Part shown: piece by piece, positions 16,962-25,439 of the stretch
Layout of the letters: every line of letters starts with the position of its first letter
Position numbering within the stretch: position 1 is the stretch's first letter
From: Lactonifactor sp. BIOML-A5
GTDB taxonomy: Bacteria > Bacillota > Clostridia > Lachnospirales > Lachnospiraceae
Length of the DNA stretch: 64,000 nt
Assembly (NCBI RefSeq): GCF_009677585.1
Contig: NZ_WKYV01000021.1
Location: 1 to 64,000 of the forward strand
Direction: 5' to 3'
Program-made: the position numbers and the translations under genes
Notes under the pieces: generated by a model
What the model saw: only the letters and a program-made list of their open reading frames with translations
Database searches by the model: none
What the model was told of the DNA's origin: nothing

Positions 16962-17864
16962 TTATTCTGCCAGCCTCATAAGTATATGGAATCTCTGATC
17001 CGCTATCTGCTGAATACTGTAGATATCTTCATCTGTAAGATTCTTGAATTTTCCAATCCCCTGTATAAAATCCTTTACAGATATAGGTGTTTTATTGCTC
17101 ACATTCATGTGATACCCGTCCTCGTCCATCTCCCATAGAGGAAACATGTTAGACCTTACGGCATTTCTGGCTACCTCAATGGCTTTTTCCGGGGAATATG
17201 CCCATCCCGTAGGACAGGGAGAAAATACATGCAGATAGGCAAAGCCTTTTTTGCTGGCCGCCAGCCCTTTCTCTACTTTTCTCACAAAGTCTGCCATGTG
17301 GGACGGTGACGCCGTTGCGCAGTAGGTCAGTCCATGCATGGACATAATCAGAGGAAGATACTTCTGCTGCTGCTGTTTGCCGTTTATCACCGTTCCTATG
17401 GGGGTTGTGGATGTCCTGGAACCCTTAGTCGTTGTGGAGCTTCTCTGATAGCCGGTATTCATGTACCCCTCGTTGTCATAGCAGACATAGAGCATCTTTT
17501 CATTTCTCTCCGCAGCTGCTGAGAGACTTTGAAATCCGCAGTCGGCTGTGGCTCCATCCCCTGCGATTCCTATAATATTCACCTCTCCCCTTCCTTTCCG
17601 CTCATACATCTGACTCAGCCCGGTAAGGAAGGATGCTGTATTATCCAGCAGAGGGATATGCACAGGAATCTTAAGGCCGTTGGCGTAATTCCACCCTACC
17701 ACACCGGCTCCCGCCATGCATCCCGGGGGAATCCCGACAATCGTGTTTTTACCTGCTATCTTCAGAACTGTTCTAAGTATCAACTCTCCGCCGCACCCCT
17801 GACAGGCAGACATGCCCGGAGTTACCTGATCTTCTGCTTCTTTTAATATATCAATATAGCTCAT
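16962..17864 (-). CDS. porB: 2-oxoacid:ferredoxin oxidoreductase, beta subunit
   Basis: This 300-residue subunit binds thiamine diphosphate through GIAGDGATADCG and DNEGYMNTG and has CQGCGGE and PPGCMAG cysteines for a 4Fe-4S cluster. It carries out the decarboxylation half of 2-oxoacid + CoA + oxidised ferredoxin to acyl-CoA + CO2. It follows porA by 15 bases in a porGDAB operon. The four-subunit form occurs in pyruvate, 2-oxoisovalerate and 2-oxobutyrate oxidoreductases, and the sequence alone does not tell which. Confidence 0.92.
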   Translation of the reverse strand: MSYIDILKEAEDQVTPGMSACQGCGGELILRTVLKIAGKNTIVGIPPGCMAGAGVVGWNYANGLKIPVHIPLLDNTASFLTGLSQMYERKGRGEVNIIGIAGDGATADCGFQSLSAAAERNEKMLYVCYDNEGYMNTGYQRSSTTTKGSRTSTTPIGTVINGKQQQQKYLPLIMSMHGLTYCATASPSHMADFVRKVEKGLAASKKGFAYLHVFSPCPTGWAYSPEKAIEVARNAVRSNMFPLWEMDEDGYHMNVSNKTPISVKDFIQGIGKFKNLTDEDIYSIQQIADQRFHILMRLAE

Positions 17865-17879
17865 TTATCTTCCTCCTAT

Positions 17880-19058
17880 CTAGTCAACCATATACCACTG
17901 GGTTTCTCTTTCCCCCGGTTCATTCTTATGGGCGTCCAGATTTCTGATTGTCTCCATCATCATTTCAATGGAAATATCTGCGCCCCCCAGGCCGCCGATT
18001 GCGGAAAAATGGCAGTATCTGCTGTCAGCGTCCGCAAGTGCCGCCTTGATTTCCATATGCATAGGTCCCTGGCACCATCCAAAACTTACACTTCTGTCGA
18101 TCACTGCAAACGCTTTCTTATCTTTCAAAGCATCTCTTATTTTCTCTGCCGGAAACGGCCTTGTGAAGCGCAGTTTAAGCAGGCCTGCCTTAATTCCCTC
18201 TTTCCTGGCCAGATCCACCGCATCCATTCCTGTTCCGGTCATTCCCCCGATGGTTACGATGACAACATCCGCATCCTCTGTCCGGTACTGAGAGACTGCT
18301 CCGCCGTAATAGCGTCCGAAGGCATCTCCAAATTTCTTGTCCACCTCATCAATAACTTCCAGGGCTTTCTTCATTGCATCCAGATGAGATTTTCTGTATT
18401 TCATCAGAATGGGACCTGGTGTAAGAGGATCCAGGGCAAAGGGATGATCCGGATCCAGCACCCCGTGGTGAAAGGAAGGCGGCGGCAGGAATCTGTCCAC
18501 CTCTTCCTGCAGGGGAAGATCCACGCCCTCTGTGAGATGAGAGCTGTAAAATCCATCGTAGCAGACATTTACTGGGAGTAATACCTCCGGGTGCTCGGCC
18601 AGCATATAGCTCTGGAGGATCATATCCACGATCTCCTGGTTACTGTCACAGAACATCTGAATCCATCCCGCTTCACGGACACTCATTGCATCCTGCTGTC
18701 CGCTCCACACAGTCTCCGGAGAGGTCATCTCTCTGGTAGCCAGAGCCATAACCATAGGAAAACGCAGGGTAGACATACGAAAGTAGGGTTCATACATCAG
18801 TGCCAGCCCCTGGGCGGACGTTGCTGTGAACACTCTGCCGCCTCCGGCAGCTGCCCCCTGAACCACACTCATAGCGGAATGTTCCGATTCTACCTGCACC
18901 AGGTTGGCATCTATGGCTCCGTCGTGAACCAGTCCGGCCAGATATTCCACTACAGACGACTGGGGGGTTATAGGATAGGCGGCAATCAAATCCGGATGAC
19001 ACAATGCTGCAGCTTCTGCCGCAGAGTAATTACCTGTAAGAACTTTTATCTTGCCCAT
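17880..19058 (-). CDS. porA: 2-oxoacid:ferredoxin oxidoreductase, alpha subunit
   Basis: About 392 residues. The N-terminal domain has AAYPITPQSSVVEYL and ESEHSAMSVVQGAAAGG, and the C-terminal domain II follows at about residue 250. The open frame begins at 19106, but ATG 19058 overlaps the porD stop as TAATG, which points to coupled translation. Together with porB it forms the thiamine-dependent core that makes acyl-CoA and reduced ferredoxin. A long antisense frame over this gene (217 codons) has no support. Confidence 0.92.
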   Translation of the reverse strand: MGKIKVLTGNYSAAEAAALCHPDLIAAYPITPQSSVVEYLAGLVHDGAIDANLVQVESEHSAMSVVQGAAAGGGRVFTATSAQGLALMYEPYFRMSTLRFPMVMALATREMTSPETVWSGQQDAMSVREAGWIQMFCDSNQEIVDMILQSYMLAEHPEVLLPVNVCYDGFYSSHLTEGVDLPLQEEVDRFLPPPSFHHGVLDPDHPFALDPLTPGPILMKYRKSHLDAMKKALEVIDEVDKKFGDAFGRYYGGAVSQYRTEDADVVIVTIGGMTGTGMDAVDLARKEGIKAGLLKLRFTRPFPAEKIRDALKDKKAFAVIDRSVSFGWCQGPMHMEIKAALADADSRYCHFSAIGGLGGADISIEMMMETIRNLDAHKNEPGERETQWYMVD

Positions 19059-19324
19059 TATCTTGAACCTCCTTCCAGTACCATAGCAATCGCACCTTTT
19101 TTGCACTCATTGGCGCAGATCCCACATCCTTTGCAGTAATCATAAGTAATCTCAAACCTTTTACCCACGGCGATAACGGCATTGACCGGGCAGCTTGCCA
19201 GACACATACCGCAGTCGATACATTTTTCCTTGTTCATCACTGGACGGTATACTCTCCAGCTGGCTGTATCGAGAATATACATTCCTTCATCCCCGATGGG
19301 TGTTATATGTAAATGCTTCACCAT
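19058..19324 (-). CDS. porD: 2-oxoacid:ferredoxin oxidoreductase, delta (ferredoxin) subunit
   Basis: This 88-residue ferredoxin-like subunit has two 4Fe-4S motifs, CIDCGMCLASCP and CKGCGICANECK. It passes electrons from the thiamine site to free ferredoxin. It sits between porG and porA; its TAA stop shares a base with the porA ATG. Confidence 0.93.
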   Translation of the reverse strand: MVKHLHITPIGDEGMYILDTASWRVYRPVMNKEKCIDCGMCLASCPVNAVIAVGKRFEITYDYCKGCGICANECKKGAIAMVLEGGSR

Positions 19325-19334
19325 AAACTTCCTC

Positions 19335-19880
19335 CTACTCTTTTAAGCCGGCAGCCTGCCGGTAAGCCTTTTGGGCAGCCTCTCTGTTTGCAGCTCCAAA
19401 GGATGCCTCCACTTCCTGAAACAGCACATCTTTGTCCACCAGTCCCGAAATTTTGGCGAATGCCCCCAGCATCGCCGTGTTGGGAATATTGCGCCCCAGA
19501 AGCTCTTCTGAGATTCCGGTTGCATCAACTACAGCAACCTTCCCTGCACAGGAAGGAACTCTCAATTCCTCCGGGGTTTTGACAGAATTAATAATTACAG
19601 TACCACCCTCCTTCAGACCTGCATATGTACTTGGAAGGGATACCAGAGAGTCATCTAGTATCATCAGAATATCCGGTTCATACACCTGCATCTTTCTGCG
19701 GATGGGTTCATCGGAGATTCTCAAATAGCCAAATACCGGGGAGCCTTTTCGTTCTACCCCGAAAAACGGAATAAACTGGCCATACTTTTCTCCGGCTACG
19801 GCAGCCTTTACCACTATCTGGGAAGCTTTTACAACTCCCTGGCCGCCACGGCCGTGCAAACGGATTTCTTTCATGCGCAT
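19335..19880 (-). CDS. porG: 2-oxoacid:ferredoxin oxidoreductase, gamma subunit
   Basis: This 181-residue subunit has the GRGGQGVVKAS motif typical of gamma subunits and ends in an Ala-rich helix. It is the first gene of the operon, with AAAGGAG before the ATG at 19880 (a second ATG at 19874 has better spacing). The promoter at 19974-20002 and IclR-type site A at 19937-19969 lie just upstream. Confidence 0.92.
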   Translation of the reverse strand: MRMKEIRLHGRGGQGVVKASQIVVKAAVAGEKYGQFIPFFGVERKGSPVFGYLRISDEPIRRKMQVYEPDILMILDDSLVSLPSTYAGLKEGGTVIINSVKTPEELRVPSCAGKVAVVDATGISEELLGRNIPNTAMLGAFAKISGLVDKDVLFQEVEASFGAANREAAQKAYRQAAGLKE

Positions 19881-19936
19881 TTCTCTCCTTTATAGTTTAT
19901 TTTACGAGTAACCTTTTGTTTTTCGTTTTGCATGTA

Positions 19937-19969
19937 AAAACATTGTTTTATATAATAAACACTTTGTAT
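19937..19969. promoter_or_regulatory. IclR-type operator, site A (por operon)
   Basis: The site starts with the perfect palindrome AAAACATTGTTTT (19937-19949) and continues 20 bases from its start with AAACACTTTGTA. It covers the predicted transcription start of the por operon. It matches site C at 21076 in the same strand orientation and resembles site B at 20061. Confidence 0.6.
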
Positions 19970-19973
19970 CTTT

Positions 19974-20002
19974 ATAATATATTTAGTTTTTAATTCTGTC
20001 AA
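19974..20002 (-). promoter_or_regulatory. promoter of the porGDAB-dehydrogenase-permease operon
   Basis: Minus strand TTGACA (20002-19997), 17 bases, TATTAT (19979-19974). Transcription should begin near 19967, inside site A. Confidence 0.7.
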
Positions 20003-20060
20003 CTATTCTTTAGCTGTAAAAGTGTAACATTTTTCATGTCCATTTTTGTCTATAATATAT

Positions 20061-20094
20061 AAAACATTCGTTTACTATGTGAAACAATCGTTGA
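20061..20094. promoter_or_regulatory. IclR-type operator, site B (iclR gene)
   Basis: AAAACATTCGTTT is followed 21 bases from its start by AAACAATCGTTG. The right end overlaps the -35 box of the iclR promoter at 20091, as expected for autoregulation. Confidence 0.55.
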
Positions 20095-20119
20095 CGGACA
20101 AACTGTTTCTTGTTACACT
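20091..20119 (+). promoter_or_regulatory. promoter of the iclR-type gene
   Basis: TTGACG (20091-20096), 17 bases, TACACT (20114-20119). It supports the TTG start at 20151 rather than the upstream start of the open frame. Confidence 0.6.
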
Positions 20120-20150
20120 GAAACCATATTATCCAAAGGAGGAATGCCAC

Positions 20151-20918
20151 TTGAAAGAAACCGCCAATAACGAAAAATATATTCTCCATTCTGTGGAAAC
20201 TGCGCTTTCCGTTATGGATCTCTTTTTTACTTACGAAGAACTAAGCCCCAGCGATGTAACCCGCTATCTGGGGATTAACCGCAGTACTGCCTTCCGTTTT
20301 CTGGTGACTCTCGAGCAAAGCGGCTACATTGTTAAGACAGAAAATTCTAAATACCGTCTCAGTGTCAAAGTGTCAACGCTTGGCCAGATTGCTCACAACC
20401 GCATGGAACTTATCGGACTCATACATCCTCATCTTTGCCGTATCTCAGAGGCAACCGGAGAGTCTTCCCATTTGGTCATCATGGACAATCCAACTCATGT
20501 TACCTTTGTAGACAAAAGCATCGGATCCCTGTGGCTGAAAATGGATATTCTTCTGGGTTACACACAGTATGCACACCTCACAGCTACCGGAAAGTCCATA
20601 CTTGCCTACGAGTCAGATCAGTTCATCAACCAATACATCCGCTCTGCAGTCTTTGAGCAGCACACACCATACTCCATTAAAGATGCCAAAGAACTGCTGA
20701 ACATCCTGGACAAAGTAAAAACCGATGGATATTCCAGTGATAACGAGGAAACAGAGATCGGGCTGTCCTGTTACGCCGTACCAATCCTCTCGTTTTCCGG
20801 AAGGCCCGTGGCCGCAATCAGCTCCTCCGGACCGACCACAAGGATGCTGGCCAATAAAGAGAAACATCTGGAAGTACTACACAATGCAGCAGAGCAGATC
20901 CAAAAAGGGTTGCAGTAA
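20151..20918 (+). CDS. IclR-family transcriptional regulator
   Basis: About 255 residues. The winged HTH is at about 20-70 (LSPSDVTRYLGINRSTAFRF) and the GAF-like effector domain follows, with the conserved CYAVPI and PVAAISSSGP segments. The start is TTG at 20151, 7 bases after AAAGGAGGA; the frame extends upstream to 20046, but that would precede the promoter. It lies between the divergent por operon and the co-oriented buk-ptb pair, and three related sites mark all three promoters. It is therefore the probable repressor of the whole module, with a 2-hydroxyacid or 2-oxoacid as a plausible effector. Confidence 0.88.
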   Translation: MKETANNEKYILHSVETALSVMDLFFTYEELSPSDVTRYLGINRSTAFRFLVTLEQSGYIVKTENSKYRLSVKVSTLGQIAHNRMELIGLIHPHLCRISEATGESSHLVIMDNPTHVTFVDKSIGSLWLKMDILLGYTQYAHLTATGKSILAYESDQFINQYIRSAVFEQHTPYSIKDAKELLNILDKVKTDGYSSDNEETEIGLSCYAVPILSFSGRPVAAISSSGPTTRMLANKEKHLEVLHNAAEQIQKGLQ

Positions 20919-20922
20919 AAAA

Positions 20923-21001
20923 GGGGGACGTGTTCTTTCTAAAAAGAACACGTCCCCAAATCGATCAGGGGTGTCCCGAATTCACTTTGCCCTGTCCCCT
21001 T
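20923..21001 (-). repeat. GGGGAC-family repeat, copy 3
   Basis: A near-perfect inverted repeat GGGGACGTGTTCTTT / AAAGAACACGTCCCC spans 20924-20957. The tail at 20965-21001 reads on the minus strand GGGGACAGGGCA then GGGACACCCC. It begins 5 bases after the iclR stop codon. Confidence 0.75.
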
Positions 21002-21023
21002 TTTATCTTTCTTAATTTTCATA

Positions 21024-21052
21024 TTGACTCCCATACCCTTATATGATATATT
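21024..21052 (+). promoter_or_regulatory. promoter of buk-ptb
   Basis: TTGACT (21024-21029), 17 bases, TATATT (21047-21052). Transcription should start near 21059, upstream of site C. Confidence 0.6.
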
Positions 21053-21075
21053 CTGATCAAACAAGTTCATATATT

Positions 21076-21108
21076 AAAACGTCGTTTATTATATTAAACA
21101 CTTTGTAA
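21076..21108. promoter_or_regulatory. IclR-type operator, site C (buk-ptb)
   Basis: AAAACGTCGTTT is followed 20 bases from its start by AAACACTTTGTA, the latter identical to the right half of site A. The site lies at about +17 to +49 of the buk transcript, a position suited to repression. Confidence 0.6.
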
Positions 21109-21136
21109 ATTGCATTAATATCATAAGGAGGCGTTT

Positions 21137-22219
21137 ATGAACTATCGACTGCTAATTATTAATATGGGCTCTACCTCCACAAAGGTAGGTGTTTATACTG
21201 ACGACACTGCGCTCTGGGTTCAGTCGATTACTCATCCCAGGGAAGTGATTGCAGGATATCTGCATTTTATGGATCAGTATGAGTATCGTATGAAGGCAAT
21301 CCTCTCTCTGCTGAAGGAAAAAGGTGAACTGCTGGAAGCTTTTCACGCTATTGTAAGCCGCGGGGGCACAATACAGCCTGTAAAGGGAGGTACCTATGAG
21401 ATCACGCGCAAAATGCTTGCGGATTCCCAGTGCGGCAGATACGGGGATCATCCATGCAATATCGGAGGGCAGATCGCCTATGATCTCGGACAGAAATACA
21501 ATATCCCGGCATTTACCGTAGATCCCCCGGTATGTAATGAAATGTGTGAGGAAGCAATTTATTCCGGCCTTCCGGAGATTGAAAGGATTGCTTCATTTCA
21601 GGCTCTGAACCACCGTGCCACTGCGAGAAAATACTGCCGGGACCACGGAGTGGATTACTCAGAGGCTCATCTGATAGTGGCTCATATGGGCGGTGGAATT
21701 ACCGTTGCCGCCCATGAGCAGGGCAAAATTATTGATGTGAATAATGGACTTGCAGGGGATGGTCCTTTTGCTCTGGAGAGAAGCGGTGACCTCCCGGTAG
21801 GAGAATTGATTAAGCTTTGTTACAGCGGCCGGTACACGCAGGATGGGATGCTCCGCAGGGTAAATGGGCGCGGAGGCATGGCGGCATATCTGGGCACAGT
21901 AGACGGACAGGAGGTTCAGCGCAGAATTGATTCCGGCGACAAAAAGGCTGAATCTGTCACCAGAGCTATGGCTTATCAGGTTTCCAAGGAAATCGGAGGA
22001 ATAGCCACAGTGATGAAAGGAAGGATAGACGCCATAGTTTTGACTGCTGGTCTGGGATATTGGGAATATTTTGTCAATCTTATCAAAGAGAGGGTCTCCT
22101 TTCTCGCTCCTGTCGCTGTCTATCCAGGGGAAAATGAGATGGAATCCCTGGCTTTGGGTGCTCTCCGTGTCCTGAGCCGGGAGGAACCTATACAGAATTA
22201 CGATGAACAGTCTGCCTGA
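21137..22219 (+). CDS. buk: butyrate kinase family enzyme
   Basis: This 360-residue member of the acetate/butyrate kinase family has NMGSTSTKVGVY at the N-terminus, AHMGGGITVAAH and the C-terminal ENEMESLALGALRVL. It makes ATP from butyryl phosphate or a branched-chain acyl phosphate and ADP. AAGGAGG precedes the ATG. It forms an operon with ptb, 15 bases downstream. Next to a 2-oxoacid oxidoreductase and a hydroxyacid dehydrogenase it most likely harvests ATP from 2-oxoacid oxidation rather than from the acetyl-CoA to butyrate route, whose genes are absent here. Confidence 0.92.
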   Translation: MNYRLLIINMGSTSTKVGVYTDDTALWVQSITHPREVIAGYLHFMDQYEYRMKAILSLLKEKGELLEAFHAIVSRGGTIQPVKGGTYEITRKMLADSQCGRYGDHPCNIGGQIAYDLGQKYNIPAFTVDPPVCNEMCEEAIYSGLPEIERIASFQALNHRATARKYCRDHGVDYSEAHLIVAHMGGGITVAAHEQGKIIDVNNGLAGDGPFALERSGDLPVGELIKLCYSGRYTQDGMLRRVNGRGGMAAYLGTVDGQEVQRRIDSGDKKAESVTRAMAYQVSKEIGGIATVMKGRIDAIVLTAGLGYWEYFVNLIKERVSFLAPVAVYPGENEMESLALGALRVLSREEPIQNYDEQSA

Positions 22220-22234
22220 GAAAGGAGGATTTCC

Positions 22235-23131
22235 ATGTATCACAACTTTGAGGAATTCATAAAAGAGATAAGTAAGAATACTGATAAGAAAATCATAGCC
22301 GTAGCCGCTGCTCATGACTCAGAGGTTTTAGCATGTGCCGCCTTGGCGCGAAATGAGGGAATTGCCGCTTTTACGCTAATCGGAATCGAGGATAAGATAA
22401 AAGAAATTCTCCTGTCTCTAGGAGAAGAACCGGATATGTGGAATATTATCCACGAGCCGGATGACACAAGATCTGCCATGCTGGCTGTGGAACTGGCCGC
22501 GAAAGGAAAAGCGGACGCTATTATGAAAGGTCTCCTCCACACTTCAGCCTTTCTGCGTGCCCTGTTTCACAAAGAATACTGCCTGGTACCTCCAAAAGCG
22601 CTTGTCAGCCAGATAACCGTCAGTGAATTTCCCCAGGAAAACAGGTTTATCCTTCTGACTGACTGTGCGATCAGCGTATGTCCTTCCTATGAGGATAAGG
22701 TTCAGATTATCAGAAATGCCGTATCTCTGGCACATAAACTGGGAATCCATTGTCCTAAGGTTGCCTGTATCGCTCCTGTGGAGGTGATTAATGAAAAAAT
22801 GCCGGAGACCATTGACGCGGCTATGCTCTGCAAAGCCAATGAGAGGGGCCAGATCAGGGACTGCTGCGTAGACGGTCCTCTTGCTCTGGATAATGCTGTG
22901 TCTGCCCAGGCCGCAGCCGCAAAAGGCATTTCCAATCCCGTCGCTGGCTCCGCTGATATTCTTCTTCTTCCCAATCTATGTACAGGAAATGCTCTGGATA
23001 AAGCGCTGCGGTATTTCGCCGATCTGAAGACGGGAAGCGCAGTCATCGGCGCACGTGTTCCAATTATAATGACATCCCGGTCAGATTCTGCCCGGAATAA
23101 GCTCCATGCTGTGGCGCTCAGTGTTTTATAG
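22235..23131 (+). CDS. ptb: phosphate butyryltransferase family enzyme
   Basis: This 298-residue protein belongs to the phosphate acetyl/butyryltransferase family, with MKGLLHTSAFLRAL, DGPLALDNAVS and the C-terminal PIIMTSRSDSARNKLHA. It exchanges CoA of an acyl-CoA for phosphate, making the substrate of the kinase encoded before it. AAAGGAGG precedes the ATG. In enterococci ptb-buk lie with a branched-chain 2-oxoacid dehydrogenase; here a ferredoxin-dependent enzyme takes that place. Confidence 0.9.
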   Translation: MYHNFEEFIKEISKNTDKKIIAVAAAHDSEVLACAALARNEGIAAFTLIGIEDKIKEILLSLGEEPDMWNIIHEPDDTRSAMLAVELAAKGKADAIMKGLLHTSAFLRALFHKEYCLVPPKALVSQITVSEFPQENRFILLTDCAISVCPSYEDKVQIIRNAVSLAHKLGIHCPKVACIAPVEVINEKMPETIDAAMLCKANERGQIRDCCVDGPLALDNAVSAQAAAAKGISNPVAGSADILLLPNLCTGNALDKALRYFADLKTGSAVIGARVPIIMTSRSDSARNKLHAVALSVL

Positions 23132-23137
23132 CCTTCC

Positions 23138-23190
23138 AAAAACGGAGTAGAAAAGCCTCTGTAACCTATGGCTTTTCTACTCCGTTTTTT
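23138..23190. terminator. bidirectional terminator between ptb and nth
   Basis: A 19-bp stem pairs AACGGAGTAGAAAAGCC near 23141-23157 with GGCTTTTCTACTCCGTT from 23170, flanked by A and T runs. The right arm encodes the last codons of nth. Confidence 0.85.
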
Positions 23191-23810
23191 TCACATATAT
23201 CTGCAAGACAGCACCTCTCGCAATGGGGTTTTGTCCTGGCTGTACACACATCTCTGCCGTGATATACCAGCCTGTGGCAGAAATCACTTCCCTCTTTCGG
23301 AGGAATAAGCTTCCACAGTGCCATCTCTACTTTTTTTGGTTCCTTTATCCCATCCACAAGTCCCATGCGGTTTACCAAGCGGATACAGTGCGTGTCAGTG
23401 ACAATGGCAGGTTCCCCAAAGACATCCCCCATGATCAAATTGGCACTTTTTCTTCCCACACCGGGGAGCTTCAGAAGTCTGTCAAAATCTCTGGGAACCT
23501 TTCCCCCATACTCATCCTTTAATATTTTCATACAGGCACTAATATCTCTGGCCTTGCTCCTGCCCAGTCCGCAGGGCTTTACAATGCGCTCTATATCCTC
23601 CGGATCCGCAGCTGCCAGGGCATCCACATCCGGATACATGGCATAGAGATCCTCTACCACCACATTTACTCTGGCATCTGTACACTGAGCAGCCAGACGG
23701 ACACTCACAAGCAGCTTCCAGGCATCATCATAGTCCAGCGTACATCCGGCCTCCGGATATTCGAATTTCAGTCTCTCAACAATTTCAAGAGCCAAGTTCT
23801 CCTTTGTCAT
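23166..23810 (-). CDS. nth: endonuclease III
   Basis: This 214-residue DNA glycosylase/AP lyase has the helix-hairpin-helix LPGVGRKSANLIMG with the catalytic Lys, followed by the catalytic Asp in VTDTHC. Four C-terminal cysteines (VCTARTKPHCERCCLADIC) bind a 4Fe-4S cluster; the first spacing is one residue longer than in E. coli. It repairs oxidised pyrimidines. It overlaps the preceding esterase gene as ATGA, so it is the last gene of the folate operon. Its 3' end lies in the terminator stem. Confidence 0.94.
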   Translation of the reverse strand: MTKENLALEIVERLKFEYPEAGCTLDYDDAWKLLVSVRLAAQCTDARVNVVVEDLYAMYPDVDALAAADPEDIERIVKPCGLGRSKARDISACMKILKDEYGGKVPRDFDRLLKLPGVGRKSANLIMGDVFGEPAIVTDTHCIRLVNRMGLVDGIKEPKKVEMALWKLIPPKEGSDFCHRLVYHGRDVCTARTKPHCERCCLADICEKNGVEKP

Positions 23811-24607
23811 ACAGTTTCCTCTCTATTTTCCCAGTCCTTTCCCCTGCAGGCAGACATTTCCTCCAGCGCCTTTTTCAGCGCCGGATTAAAAAAGTTCCAG
23901 TCATGGATCCCTTTCCACTCTTCATAGGCAAAATCGAAATCCATTCCTTTCATTTCTCTCTGAAATCTGTCATTGTCCTCATAGAGAAAATCATTTGTAC
24001 CGCAATAAGCCCGAATCACAGGCTTTACTTTCTCCCCTTCTATCCTTTTGGCCAGTTCTGTGATATCATACTCCGGCTTATATTCCAGCGATTCTCCAAA
24101 AACCAGCCCCAGATCCGGAATACCCGGAATATCAGGAACATCTGCCCCTCTCTGCTCATCCAGGATCTCCCTGATATACAAAAACGCAGAGGAGATAGCG
24201 CCACAGAAACCATATTGTTCCGGCCTGGAAAGGGCACACTTGAGAGCACCGTATCCACCCATAGACAGCCCGATAATTGCCGTGTCTTCCCGTTTCAAAG
24301 ATATACGAAAAATATTCTTACAAATCGCCGGCAGTTCCTCTGTAATATATGTAAAATACCGATACCCATGTACCATATCTGTATAGAAGCTTCTCTGCAC
24401 CTCGGGCATAATATAGATAGCCCTGCAATTTTTTCCGTAATCTGCCAGCATAGTATAATTCAGATAATCTGTACAACTGCCGCTTAAGCCGTGAAGCAGA
24501 TAAACTGCCTGATAGCTCTCTGAAGGCAAAAGTTCATCTGGGGCCATAACAGAAAGACCTGTATTCATCTGCAGTGTCTGTGAAAATATACTTCCTGTTA
24601 CAATCAT
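23807..24607 (-). CDS. esterase of the esterase D / tributyrin esterase type
   Basis: About 266 residues with the alpha/beta fold, oxyanion segment YLLHGLSGSCTDYLN and nucleophile elbow GLSMGG (Ser115). Related enzymes act on short acyl esters or S-formylglutathione. The open frame starts at 24640, inside folBK, but ATG 24607 follows AGGAGGAGAGG and is preferred. It lies between folBK and nth with an ATGA overlap to nth. A link to folate is not obvious. Confidence 0.82.
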   Translation of the reverse strand: MIVTGSIFSQTLQMNTGLSVMAPDELLPSESYQAVYLLHGLSGSCTDYLNYTMLADYGKNCRAIYIMPEVQRSFYTDMVHGYRYFTYITEELPAICKNIFRISLKREDTAIIGLSMGGYGALKCALSRPEQYGFCGAISSAFLYIREILDEQRGADVPDIPGIPDLGLVFGESLEYKPEYDITELAKRIEGEKVKPVIRAYCGTNDFLYEDNDRFQREMKGMDFDFAYEEWKGIHDWNFFNPALKKALEEMSACRGKDWENREETV

Positions 24608-24620
24608 ATATCCTCTCCTC

Positions 24621-25439
24621 CTAGTTTGTTGACAGTGCATCCTTCAGTTCCGCCACTGTCCGTCCCAGTACCGGATGCCTGAAATACGGAGCAATCTGAG
24701 CCATGGGCAAAAGCACAAAGTCTCTCAGGGGGATTCCTATATGAGGAATCTGCAGCGTCTCCGTGTCCAGGATTAAGTCATCATAAAAAAGGATATCCAG
24801 ATCCAGAGTTCTGGGGCCCCAGTGAAGCACCCGTTTTCTGCCAGCATCCTGCTCAATGCCATGAAGCATATCCAACAGTTCAAAAGGGGTCAGAAGAGTC
24901 ATCACTTCTGCGGCCCCGTTCAGGAACTTATCCTGATCTGTTACCCCATAAGGCTCTGTAACAATAAAGTCTGATACCCTGCCCACCCGGCAGCTCTCCT
25001 GTTCCTTCAGCGCCTCCAGAGCCTGGGTAAGATATTCTTCTTTGTCCCCCATATTGGACCCAAGGGCAATGTAGGCTCTGTGCCACCCTCTGGTAATCTC
25101 AATAGAAACCGTATCCAGAGGAAGTCCGATAGGCGCCCAGGGCTTTTTAATCTCCAGAGTCACCTGGGTCAGCAGGGAGAAGTGAAGTAGCAATTCCCTT
25201 GCCAAGTTTTCCGCCACTGCTTCTATGAGCTTAAAGGTGTGGTTCTCCATGTATTCCTTCATAAAATGGCTGACTTCTCCGTAGTTAACAGAACGCTCCA
25301 AATGATCTGTCAAACCCGCTTCTCTGGTATCCATATATAAGACAGCAGAAATCAAAAACTTCTGTCCCAGCTTTGTCTCCTCCGGAAACACTCCGTGATT
25401 GCAGTAAACCTCCAGATTCTGTATCTTAATCTTATCCAT
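24621..25439 (-). CDS. folBK: bifunctional dihydroneopterin aldolase / HPPK
   Basis: This 272-residue fusion has FolB at about 1-118 (EVYCNHGVFPEETKLGQ, LIEAVAENLA) and FolK after about 120 (YIALGSNMGDKEEYL, RTLDLDILFYDD). It makes 6-hydroxymethyl-dihydropterin and then its diphosphate. Its ATG shares one base with the folP stop, which suggests translational coupling. Domain fusion of these two steps is known in bacteria. Confidence 0.94.
   Translation of the reverse strand: MDKIKIQNLEVYCNHGVFPEETKLGQKFLISAVLYMDTREAGLTDHLERSVNYGEVSHFMKEYMENHTFKLIEAVAENLARELLLHFSLLTQVTLEIKKPWAPIGLPLDTVSIEITRGWHRAYIALGSNMGDKEEYLTQALEALKEQESCRVGRVSDFIVTEPYGVTDQDKFLNGAAEVMTLLTPFELLDMLHGIEQDAGRKRVLHWGPRTLDLDILFYDDLILDTETLQIPHIGIPLRDFVLLPMAQIAPYFRHPVLGRTVAELKDALSTN

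Noticed and set aside
17928..18581. 217-codon open frame on the plus strand
   Set aside because: It lies fully antisense to porA, has no ribosome site and no recognisable domain; it is a shadow of the codon pattern of porA.
21659..22315. 218-codon open frame on the minus strand over buk
   Set aside because: Shadow of buk; no start signal or domain.
23804..24487. 227-codon open frame on the plus strand
   Set aside because: Antisense to the esterase gene, which has a proper nucleophile elbow, start and operon context.
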